64,000 nt of DNA, taken from an uncultured Pontibacter sp. (GTDB lineage Bacteria; Bacteroidota; Bacteroidia; Cytophagales; Hymenobacteraceae). The stretch lies in the NCBI GenBank assembly GCA_947499125.1, contig CANMMP010000003.1:62001-126000 (forward strand), read 5' to 3'. Positions within the stretch are counted from its first letter, which is position 1, and each line of letters begins with the position of its first letter. Of this stretch, positions 11,101 to 20,000 are shown one piece after another. The notes beneath the pieces are model-generated. The model saw nothing but the letters and a program-made list of their open reading frames with translations. It ran no database searches and was not told the DNA's origin. A program made the position numbers and the translations under genes.

Positions 11101-13045
11101 GTGTGTTGCCAGTACCTGTGTGCGTTATGTTGTATTTAACTGCAGCTTCTGAAGGCTTTGGCGTACCCATCGTTATAGTACCACCATTTGCTATAAATGA
11201 ACCATTAGCGTTTGTAGTAAAGTTACCATTCACCAGAAACGAGGCAGAAGTAGTAGTGTACCCATTAACAGTGAGGTGATGAAGAGCTATACCTGAGCCA
11301 CTTATTGTAGTGGGTATTCCAATCGTGCCACCGGTCATTGTCAAACCGTTTGCATCCTGGGTTAATGTACCAGGGCCAGTTGTACTGAGATTACCCTTAA
11401 TTCTTAGTTCCTGACCAGACGGAATCTCTATCGTTGTACCTAAACCTGCAACCTCCAGGTTATAAAATTCATTTTTAAGGGTTGTGCTCAGCGCTGTAGT
11501 AGACGTTCTTTTTATTTTGCGGTTATTGCCTTTACCTAATATTATTACCTTACTGGTATTCGCTGTAAAGTCCGCATCATTTATCCAGTCGCCACCTATG
11601 GTATGTGTAAAGCTGCCACCTTGAAAAGAAGCTGTCCCACTTAAATCAACATTGCCACCAACTTCTACATTACTTAAGGCTGCGAATGAAGCAGAGCCAC
11701 TCCCCTTTAAATTACCTGCTATAACCAGAGCTGTCGGTGCTATATTAGGCATTGTTTTAGTGCCGCTGCCGGTAAGGTGCAGGTTACCATAACCTTTTGC
11801 TACATTGGCCACAGTTTGTGCCGCTCCGTAATATTCTACTGTACTTGATGAGCCTAAATCGACTGTAGAAAAGTTAGCCGGGAAGTTCGAGTTACCATTC
11901 AATCGGAGCATAGCACCATTGGCCACGTTCATGGTCCCGCCACCTGTTGCAGTCCTGTTTAATGACCTATCCACCAAGTCAAGCACTCCTGCATCAACAT
12001 AAAGGTTTGAAGCTATAGTTGTTTGTACGCCACCTATTGGCGAAGCTAGTGTCTTAACTGTACTTATGGTTCCACCACTAACTCTTAATACACCATACTG
12101 CCTTGATGGTAATATGGTCTGCGCAGCCGCACTAGCGTAATCTATTACTCCCAGCGTATTGAGAGTTGTCGGAAACATTACACTACCATTATCTAATGCA
12201 TAATTCTCTACAAAAGTTGGTGCTTTTACATATAGTATTCCGGCTTCTGCAACTGTAAGTTCAGGTCTAAGGTTGGCATCACTACTGTTTTGGAATTTCA
12301 CCTGATATATATCCGGATCTAAACTGGCTGATGTGTTGATTATTAACCTAGGCTTTTCTGTGGCTCGGATATTAGTATTGTTATTATTACCATTACCGTT
12401 ACCACTTGTGTGGTATGCGTGTGTCTGGATGATATTAAGGCTACTAGCTAACTTAATTTTACCGCTGATTCTAACTTGTCCTAGCCCCGAAGTTGTAGGC
12501 TCAAAAAGAATCGTATTGGGAGCAGTTACCATGTCACTGATAGCAGGCCCCATAAACTCTGAAATTGGCCACACTTTACTACCAGCCCCTCTACCATTAT
12601 TTTCAGAATAAGCGCTTTCTTTGTAAGTAGCACCATCTTTTACCGTGAAGCCACCTTTGTAATAAGCAATTGTACCGTTATTCTCTAGTGAGCCATTTGT
12701 TCCCACAACTACATAACCATTAATAGTAATACTGTTTGCTGATACAAATAAAGAAGCTGCATGCCCGTTATCCCCGATGGTAAGGCTTTTGATCGTGACA
12801 TCCCCCCATATATTAATTTTTGGCTGTCTACTACTTGATACAGCTATATCCCCTATTATTACATCATCTCCAGCCTCAGGCGCACCTTTCGGTGACCAGT
12901 TACTGTCTGTACTCCAATCATCGCTTGTTCCACCTCGCCAACGTTTTGTATCAGCAAAACTACTCGTGGCAGAGGCTACTATTAAAATTGCAAACAGAAG
13001 TAAGAACCAAAAGGACTTCTTAAAAGTAAGGGTAAAAACTTTCAT
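5135..13045 (-). CDS. giant T9SS-secreted repeat adhesin B (2636 aa)
   Basis: Secreted surface protein, probably an adhesin. Residues 1-31 are a signal peptide (FWFLLLFAILIVASA core). Residues about 35-65 carry the W-x-G/NW module (RWRGGTSDDW, NWSPKG). Tandem beta-helix-like repeats follow with the recurring pattern VxYxGxxQxV..YxNLxLxxxGxKT. Near residues 1000-1080 a linker (LQIQYYDSELNG, LNKFWTLS) leads to a second W/NW module (IWKGGTSNAWETLTNW) and a second repeat half. The C-terminus has PLPVELLSF, an FnIII-like segment, and a type A T9SS sorting domain (YPNPFKDKLSI at about residue 2555, ending QTLKLMKE). The T9SS machinery is not in this window. It is paralogous to both flanking giants, and its signal peptide closely matches that of adhesin C, which suggests duplication. 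Ligand unknown. Confidence 0.92.
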   Translation of the reverse strand: MKVFTLTFKKSFWFLLLFAILIVASATSSFADTKRWRGGTSDDWSTDSNWSPKGAPEAGDDVIIGDIAVSSSRQPKINIWGDVTIKSLTIGDNGHAASLFVSANSITINGYVVVGTNGSLENNGTIAYYKGGFTVKDGATYKESAYSENNGRGAGSKVWPISEFMGPAISDMVTAPNTILFEPTTSGLGQVRISGKIKLASSLNIIQTHAYHTSGNGNGNNNNTNIRATEKPRLIINTSASLDPDIYQVKFQNSSDANLRPELTVAEAGILYVKAPTFVENYALDNGSVMFPTTLNTLGVIDYASAAAQTILPSRQYGVLRVSGGTISTVKTLASPIGGVQTTIASNLYVDAGVLDLVDRSLNRTATGGGTMNVANGAMLRLNGNSNFPANFSTVDLGSSSTVEYYGAAQTVANVAKGYGNLHLTGSGTKTMPNIAPTALVIAGNLKGSGSASFAALSNVEVGGNVDLSGTASFQGGSFTHTIGGDWINDADFTANTSKVIILGKGNNRKIKRTSTTALSTTLKNEFYNLEVAGLGTTIEIPSGQELRIKGNLSTTGPGTLTQDANGLTMTGGTIGIPTTISGSGIALHHLTVNGYTTTSASFLVNGNFTTNANGSFIANGGTITMGTPKPSEAAVKYNITHTGTGNTQFYNLSIARTIDEATIETGSSFYISGNLSGNNLYATAGNITFNGNSTFGGLHQLNDVTIAGGSILRMASSSKMSIRGAFTSIAATFTATSPNTVVYNGAAQNVNSVTYYDLQLAGSNTKTAAGNVKTLGNLTVGAGITFDARAYTHTLEGNWIHDGTYTGTSSNLVFAGTADASISGSSAQAEITVASVTVNKTASSVVTTGFNITTNTLDLDNGSISTINVGIDPFGTSAIKVKLLGERSGNGWVQGTIVREITGAGFIETAITDNSQDGRINIDNNHGYSFNAPHVKVIFPKNADNTPNITEDINEIAITTVPQIVQGVTSGVPINRLFRVNVKDGKYKKAILQIQYYDSELNGNTEPTDEAGLKLAPSSTGNGSWDSGLKNDWDIVANRVARKDILDLNKFWTLSDESNLYIWKGGTSNAWETLTNWKMVGPTGAVTENPSALPSNSDIVELGSYNPLNDPLIDPLNVPVINQPHIKSSVVIKGLQFKSVTPMALSIDSTSATASNLLVRGNVAVLGTGTAKHEIRAANRELTINGSLISENDGQVIHIKKSSGMMTVKGAINQNNANIYIGSSNLYVGGDYIKTTSGTGKFTTTGTVTYNGGAAQTVADLPYYNLTINKAGGAAQYSTTGNKTILGNLNIDNGTLVLQSTIDAPGTLTVKGNIIVGNAGTGRFNATNSNINLEGNWSLIAGQFEPGTGTVTFAGSAAQTVSGSAFNNLTFKNSSTAGVSVRGDLIVSGNVTLTQGTLHLGSHTMNRTSVDGSLTLAAGTTLEITGTDNFPANYSANNLDAASTVLYAGADAQQVKPLTYGTLAFMNGGAYAKSLTGNTTVKGDLAIYSGAKLDANNQTLTLHGNFSINGEFSPGVYTAPNPPTGTVILGATNGQKNIIATDFTVNNMIVSVGAMYVLSHPNYDANVKPEVSPKTNFTINGNIDITGNGDVYEFPDKPNPEERNFLYTSIPYNGFLNATNSQVEIAGNFRNSGMLLSNGLAKFLGERLQTIQLLSPIVPHAKTPPAVEFAGKVAPVFNSSRSPEFAHVTISLDNTEGQEIVTSVGWTVAGIFTVKENSTFNGGSYTHRFFSQVENKGTIKSAGLIDFSTPYPFMDEADLPPAHPFRFGNFESTGTVKFGGTTQIILAGNQAPKLNNVIISNKLGITTTTLDEEGVYFLGFTDWNLDGNLTIEAGGMLNTIPHVANTAFFGTNFNIKGELVNNGMIVSVNPKTKDQFGFGGNFTFTGANSKITGTGTTTLGSLTIAKDASLTIGKNIAVFGNLTHNGTDLQTGNSAIAFMGGVPSTISADPKVPLALSSIVVDKADPLLSVTLTTDLKDVVQVAVKAGILDLTTSNVAPKPDIVEEVTVIVDEEETTQTIITPVTTVVAAYPGTTIKVGGTSTLPAADVFSLALTSTVEYYGTNQQVKSVQYGNLTLNNIGAASFETGTALIAGNFTISGETGQTVATPETVVYNGPSNQIVAALPYQNLTLSNGGTKTFAAKHTVGLNRVLSISGVATKDAGVTVDASGTNVHVDYNGALPQAVLTGNYYNLTISGDGAKSFSGTTGIAKDFVSTVAQVNMEANSIIDINGSDVQSIAGLTYKNLRVSNSGDKNLTNNATIEESLYFDLTDVTTATATVSPLADEAARLVTGSNEVTLGPIATLSGESENSHVLGTIKTTRTVNAGSKAEFGGMGIAITPAEPAGNATLTRVTGTPIGKDNNSVARYFIFNPEQNRGKFNATIEATYLDVELNENLEDELILYSARFMGDGFTELNDPLTNPAVDNKITVTGINSINVLAFGSRNQPLPVELLSFTAVKKGNNAELKWVTASEENNQGFEVQVSSDGYNYQKLGFVESVAGTSTTKNTYNFTDARSNKNGIQYYRLKQLDYDGTYKFYGPKTVDFGLVVKAGPVELYPNPFKDKLSINITTPQAGKATFMLYTTTGKLLKTLTLEVQAGVNEHPLPLLQAAYEPGLYMLIMELNNQRQTLKLMKE

Positions 13046-14086
13046 GCTAAAAGGTTAATTAGGGTGACGTAGTTTGTTTTTAAAGCTTCTATTCGGATCA
13101 TGCACTTTCTTAACTAATGCAAATGCCGTATTCTATTTTTGTGGTATATCTAAATATAACTTTTCAAATAAAATTTTCTTAAATGAGATCTATTCATTCT
13201 TACTCCTTAGATAAGTTCTGCATTGACTTGAAATATTATGATGTTTAAATTTTAACTATTAAAACATTTAATATAACTATACCATATATCACATTGATAT
13301 ATTATAGAAGTTATAAAACCCTTCCTATTTAATCAAACCTTTTACGATAATAAACGTAAAGCTCCCCCAATATTCAATTCAACCTCTATTCAATATAGCC
13401 CCAAGCTATATTCCCATGAAAAGTTTATATAATTTTTAAGTTTATAAATAACCATTGGCTATCTACCTGCTCGATTTTTAATTCAGTGCGATAAAGTTTT
13501 ATTAAATTATAATTTTGCCATTATAAAGTATAACCATATAACACAGCCTGTATCAAACTTTTATAGGTTATTTTATATATTTTAATTCTCTGAAGATGCT
13601 TATAAAGTATAACTGACCATTATTTTGGATGAGACATTACATAATACTTGAATGAGAGGGAAGTTTAGAGCAACAACTTCGCAATGCCCACTGTTTATCA
13701 TTGAATAAACCCGGGGTTATAGCTAAAGGAACCTAATAAGAAGACATCTCAGGGATAGAACCAGCTTAACAGTCATGGTACCAGATTAGCGATCTGTTGC
13801 TTGTTACTCAGTAAGTATGTCATCAACAATTTGATCGTCTATACCTTTGGCTTAAATACGGATGAGTTCTTAAAAAAACATAGCCAGGCAGATCATCACT
13901 TTACACCCTATTTCGCTTTAAGGACAGGTTTATAGACAAGAAACAACATCGCTATAGGTTTACCTTTATTGCATACCCACACATTGTAAGATAGCATAGT
14001 CATTAACTTTTGAGACCAGCCAAATGGGCATAAAAAAAACCCCGACTTATTATAGCCGGGGTTCTTAATAGGTAGTGGTATTACGG
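13046..14086. other. 1-kb intergenic region, no gene recognised
   Basis: The first about 570 nt are very AT-rich. The part from about 13620 to 14030 has more ordinary composition and contains one start-less open frame of 58 codons (13759-13935, plus strand) that matches nothing I recognise; it could be a decayed gene. The right end carries the terminator of adhesin C. No exact promoter for adhesin B was identified. Confidence 0.5.
14031..14069 (-). terminator. rho-independent terminator of giant adhesin C
   Basis: On the minus strand a GC-rich hairpin (AACCCC...GGGGTT arms) is followed by a run of eight T residues, about 20 nt after the stop codon of the 2448-residue gene. Confidence 0.85.
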
Positions 14087-17000
14087 TTATCTTTTTATAA
14101 GTTTTATAGTTTGCATTATACCATCAAGCTCTACAGTCAATAGGTATAAGCCTTGTGGTAGTACTTCACTCAGCTTTACCTCTAATTCCGAGCTACCAGT
14201 TTCCACCATTTGCTCCTGTTTCATAAGCTCCTGCCCTGCTATATTACGTAAGGTCAGTTTAGCTTTACCAGCTTGCACTGCTGAGATACTCAGCCTTACT
14301 TTATCAGTAAACGGGTTAGGGAAAGCCACAATACTGGTGTTAGCAACAGTGCCAAAACTTACTGTGCGCGGACCATAGAATTTGTAGGTACCGTCGTAGT
14401 CGACCTGGCGTAAACGGTAATATTGCATTCCTGTTTTACCGTTGCGAGTATCAGCGTAAGTATAGCTTCTTTTAACAGATGAAGTACCTCCTTTGCTTTC
14501 TACAAATCCGATATTCTGATAGTTTTTACCATCCGAAGACACCTGTACTTCAAAACCCTGGTTATTCTGCTCTGATGCTGTTTCCCAGGTTAGCACAGCT
14601 AGGTTGCCACTTTTAACAGCCTTAAAATAAATTAACTCAACTGGTAGTGGTTGTGTTCGCGAGCTACTAAAAGTTAAGTAATTAATGTTATTAACCTCAC
14701 TTGTAGTTATTTTTTGAAAATCCATATCCAGGTCTTCAGCCTCAGAAATGGCATACCAACCAAAACCAGGACCTATAGAACCGAGCAGTTGTAGTTCGCT
14801 TTCTACATGGCTGCTGTTTAGTTCAGCTGAAAAATAAGATGCCGCTATAGTTGCGTTAAATTTGCCTTTCCCCATTTCTGGTTCAAAACGGAATGTGCGG
14901 GCTACGCTATTACCATCCTGCACGCCAGCCATACCAGTGATACGTGTCATGGTAGACAGCCCGGCGTTCACCTGGGGCATAATTTCAATACCAATTCCAC
15001 CGAAATCAGTAGGATCACCTGTTAAAACTGGACGTGTGGTTTTTATAGTTCCAACAATTCTTCTGGCATTTACTTCGCCTTCTAACTGAGCAAGCTCAGC
15101 TAACACTATTTCGTAGTTAGTCGTGTTTAGAAGCATATCGTCGTTAAGCGAGGTAACAAATGAAAGTTTATCCTCTATATGCGCATTACCTGTCAGGTTT
15201 TTTGTGCCACTACCAGACACGCTTAGATTTTTATAGTTTAACCCCGGGATAGCTTGTGTTACACTTCCATTAAAGTCTATCGTATTATCAGCTGACAAGT
15301 CAGTCTTGGTTATATCAACTATGTCAAAAGCATTTGCAATACTAGTAGTTCCTGTAAAAGATTTGTTACCAATGTTACTAAGCGCCAGGTTATAGTATTT
15401 GTCAGGAAAAACTGATTGTGCTAACGCGCCATTATAGTTTACTGTAGTATTGTTAGTAATCGCATCAAATGCCGCAGTCCCAGAGCGGGTTAATGCACCA
15501 GAAACACCGGTAACGCCAGAAGCTAACACTTTAGCACCCGTATTGCTCAGCATCAGATCTTTATAATCAATAGCTGCTACTGCCTGTGCCATGCTGCCAT
15601 TGTACTCTATAGTTTGCGGCGTTACAACTTTAGCTTCATTTTCTATAGTAAAATTGCCTGCTATCTTCGCATGACCTGCATTAAAGGTTTTAGTACTTAT
15701 GTTACTAAGTTTAAGGTGACCATATTGTTCGCTTAGTACAGCCTGGATGTCAGCATATGCTGTTCCGCCATAGTACTCTACTGTACTTGTTGGCTCAAAT
15801 GTAAACTTGTCTAACTGCAGCTGAGATGTTGTCCCCAGTTTACCAGCTCTTAGTGTAGCACCATCACTAACTTTAAGCTCCGAAACCAGACTACTTTCCT
15901 CGAAAATTGCGTTCCTTACCAGATCTTTATTAGTAAGATCTAACTCACCGGAAAGCACCTGCACATTTACCAGGTCCTCTACATTTGCACCTAAAGTAAC
16001 TTTTCCAGCATCTGTTTTACTCACTTTTAAATACCCCAGGTTAATTTTCCCCTCAACGGTCGCATTTATAGTTGAAGCCCCAGTTCCTGTAAAATTAACT
16101 TCTGCTGTTAAGGCGTTTAACTCCGTACCCTCATGCTGAAGGTTTCCGGAAAGTGTGATGTTGCTTTCGAGCCTAGCCTTTGCTTTTTCTGAAATTTTGA
16201 GGTTACGGAAAGCAAATGCTCCGCTACCACTTATAACAGAAGGGATTATAGTTACCGGTTCAGTGCCTTCTGTGCGAAGCGCACGCAATTCTACATCAGA
16301 GCCAGTTGCATTAAATGTACCATTATTGATCAGGTTACCGCCTATTCTGAAATTATGTCCATCAGCTCCATTAAATACTGCTGTTGGCATAATGGTCATA
16401 TCTCCTTGTATGTCCCAACTAGGAGTTATTACCGTAACTATAGGTGCTAGAGTTGTTGCTATTACCAGATTGTTAAGTTTACCTGAAGAAACGCCTTGGA
16501 GCTTTATCTGTTTACCACTGCCAAATGTTAATGTACCCGTACTTACAAACGAACTCGCCTGAGTAGCTCTAAAGGTAAAAGGAAACTCTGTCATAAGCAC
16601 TCCTGGCGAAGACTCCTGTTTTAAATCCTGAGGCAGGAAGTTAATAACGCCAGAACTGGTAACATCGCCATAGTTAGTAAAAGCAGTACCAAATGTATGC
16701 GTAAAGCCACCTCCATGAAACTTAGCATCAGACATCACTACAAATGAACCCAATGCAGTCCAGGGCTGGCTAGTTGTTACACCACCTATATTTGATATGG
16801 TAACACTACCAAATGTTGGGGAAGCACTCGAATTAAGAACTGGTGGCACGAAACCAGCGAATTCTACTGTTGGGGCCTTGCCACCATCGCCTGGCACTAT
16901 AGGAGCAAGTAGCTGAATAAGCTGCTCACGTGTTCCCATAAATTTAGCCTCGCCATTACTTCTAAGTATGCCCTGGTTTCTGAAATTGCCGGCTACACTT

Positions 17001-20000
17001 ACATTGTTTGCTCCGGCATGCAGACTACCATTATTCGTGTAATCAAATACTCCGGAAGTAGGATCTACATTGCTTATTCCATTTATTTCCAGATCACCCT
17101 GAATTGTAACCCCTGTTTCGAACCTGTATCTGGAGTTCTTTTCAACGAGTAGGTTATTTATACTTATAGGATTACCTGAAAATAGTTTCTCAACTCCGCC
17201 AGTCGACGCCAACACAACTCGGCCATTTGGTGCTGTTTTACCATCCTCTGCGTAAGGCCCTGGATTAAAACTGCCACCATTGGTAAAGTGCCCACGAAGG
17301 GTTAATGTCTGCTCATTGCCGTTTAAAGAGGCGGAACCACCTATTTTAAGGTTACCTCTTACTTCAGTTGCATTCATCAGACGCTTCGCATTTGTACCAC
17401 CATTTATTAGTTCCAGATTTCCATATGCTACCGGGCGTATGTCCTGAGCATCAGTTCCTATGTATCGAACTGTAGTAGTAGCATCTATCGTATTATTGTT
17501 ATAAAGGGCCGGGAAGTTTGAGCCTGTAAGTGTGAGAGTGGAGTTGCCTAACAAGTAGAAGTTACCTCCTTGTGCACTACGGTTTATTGTATTGTTACCC
17601 AACTCTACTAAACCATTCGCAATACTAAGGGTGCTTTTAACCGAAACATTACCAGCAAGTGTTACCGGTAATGTGATATTACCTCTGTTAATAGTCAGGT
17701 TATTAAAAGTAGTGGCCGGGATAGACTGTGCTGTTGTGCCGGCGAATATCACAGTACTTGTCTGGGCATCAAAATCAGCAAGAGGCTCTTTTGTCCAAGT
17801 ACTATGTACCGTAATTTCAGAACTTCCAGTCAAAAATGCGCCGCCACTATGAGTTATGCGACCCATAATTGAATGAGCGCCCTCCGGAATTGCCAATGAC
17901 CCACTTTTTACCGTAAGATTACCATAAATTGTATTTGCCTGATTTGAATTTAAAGTAGCAACACCAGCAGTTTTATCTATTGTTAAGTGATGATATGTTA
18001 CTGCACCTATATTCTGAGAATTACTCCCTTTATATACAAACTCTCCTGTGCCTCTGGTAAAGCGTGTATTATCTGCACTTAGAAAGTCGCCGCCCAAGTT
18101 AAATTTACCTGACCCTAAGTCAATAGTACTGTTGCCGCGGTGATCTAAAGAGCCTTCTACATTTATAATACCGGTTCCTAATGTAATATTAAGGTTATTA
18201 CCTGCGCTACCATCGTTAAGTGTTAAGTTACCACCAATTGTAAGGTTGTTGTCGCCAACAGTAATGGTATGCACAATATCGGTGGTACTGGTACTGCTAC
18301 GGCTACCTGACGCGGCTATGTTACCGCCAACAGTTAAATTGCCACCTGTTCCTAAGGTCAGGTTTAAGCCCTCAACTCCCCAGAAGCGTATACCTTTTAC
18401 TTCTTCATTAGCTCTAATAGTAGGGTGAAAATTAAAGTCATTGCCTCCAAGCTCCACAATGTCAATTGCGCCAGGATATTTATTAGCTGGTTTAGCTGGA
18501 AGGGTAGTAATATCTTCCCAGTTGCCTAAAACTTCCCATTTATCACTATAAGTTCCTACCCACTGGAAAACAGATACCGTAGCAGATAATGTCCAGAGGC
18601 CGTTTACATTTGGTTCTGATGGAGGATCTTGTACATCATTTTTCCTTACCCAATTCTCTACAGCACTGTTACCGTCACGCCCCATAGCTCTCCAGGCGTC
18701 ATCTATCTTTTTATAAAGCTGAAGTGTAGCATCTTCAGGGTTACCGGCCAGTTCGCTCTGTTTGTATTGGAGCTGCAACCTGGCTCCTGTGTAATCACCA
18801 TTGGCAAGTATATTGTAGCTGCGGTTAATGGCAGCCCCAGACGGAAAGTCACTAATGTTTGCCTCAATAGAAGTAAATGAAACATCATTAACGCCATTAA
18901 CTGTTGCAAAATGCAGTTGTGTATGAGGCCCGTTAAATGCATATACCTGGCCGGCAGCAAAGGCATGCGTACGACGTATAGTGCCCACAACCCAGCCATT
19001 ACCGTTACGGGTATTTGTAACATTTACTCTATGTGTGCCTGTGCGAAGCTCACCCAGTTCCATATTCAGTATAGCAGTGTTAGCGTCGGCATTAGCCAGC
19101 GTAACAGATACACCTTCTGATGTCTTATTTATAGTTAACTGGTTAAAAGTAGTCGCACCGGTAATAGTAGTGTTGCTAGTACCTCTAAAAGCAACAATAC
19201 CATTGCCATGGTTAAAAATACCGTCATTTTTCCAGTTACCATTAATAGTATGCGTATGCGTTTGCGCGTTAAAAGTAGCATCTGAATTAATAGTTAAGTT
19301 ACCGTTAACAGTAAGCGCTCCGACTGCAGTTTTAGCACCTGCATTAGTAAATGTTATGTTATGATAAGTAGCAGCCAGTACATCCTGAGATGCAGCGCCA
19401 TTATAAACTACAGTGTTAGGCGTGTTAAAAGTGGCATCAAAAGCACCGCTTGTTAAGGTAAAGTCGCCCGCTACACCTAATGTCGCGCTACCTGCCAGGC
19501 GCAAATGTGTGCCGTTTATAATAATATTATTAAAGTCGTGGGCATTGTTCAGCGTAGATGTTCCGTCAAAAGTAACCGTTCCGCCAGTTGCAGTAAATCT
19601 ACCGCTACCAGTTACATCAGACTTTATAGAGAAAGAGCTAACAGAACCGATCTTCCCTTGAAAGCGTGTTTCAAATAAGGAAAGCGTGCCGCTGTTAACG
19701 ATATCGTTATCTTCTAGTGTATTATCTGCAAAGGTTATACGGCTTGCCGTTGCATTAAAACTACCACCTGTATTTACAGTAAGGTCTTCGTTAACTATAA
19801 ACGACGATGCTGTAGTAGCTGCACCAGTAACTACCAGGTTTTGAAACTTTATTCCATCTACACCACCGGCTATAATACTATTGCTGGCACCCGACAACCT
19901 TACAGTACCGCCTACATTTTGCGTTAAAGCACTTGTACTTATTGTTTGCAGTGTTCCTTTTACATCAATCACACTGGCAGTAATATTGATATTACCGTTT

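Noticed and set aside
13759..13935. Start-less 58-codon plus-strand frame
   Set aside because: No start codon and no recognised family; kept only as a possible remnant in the gap description.
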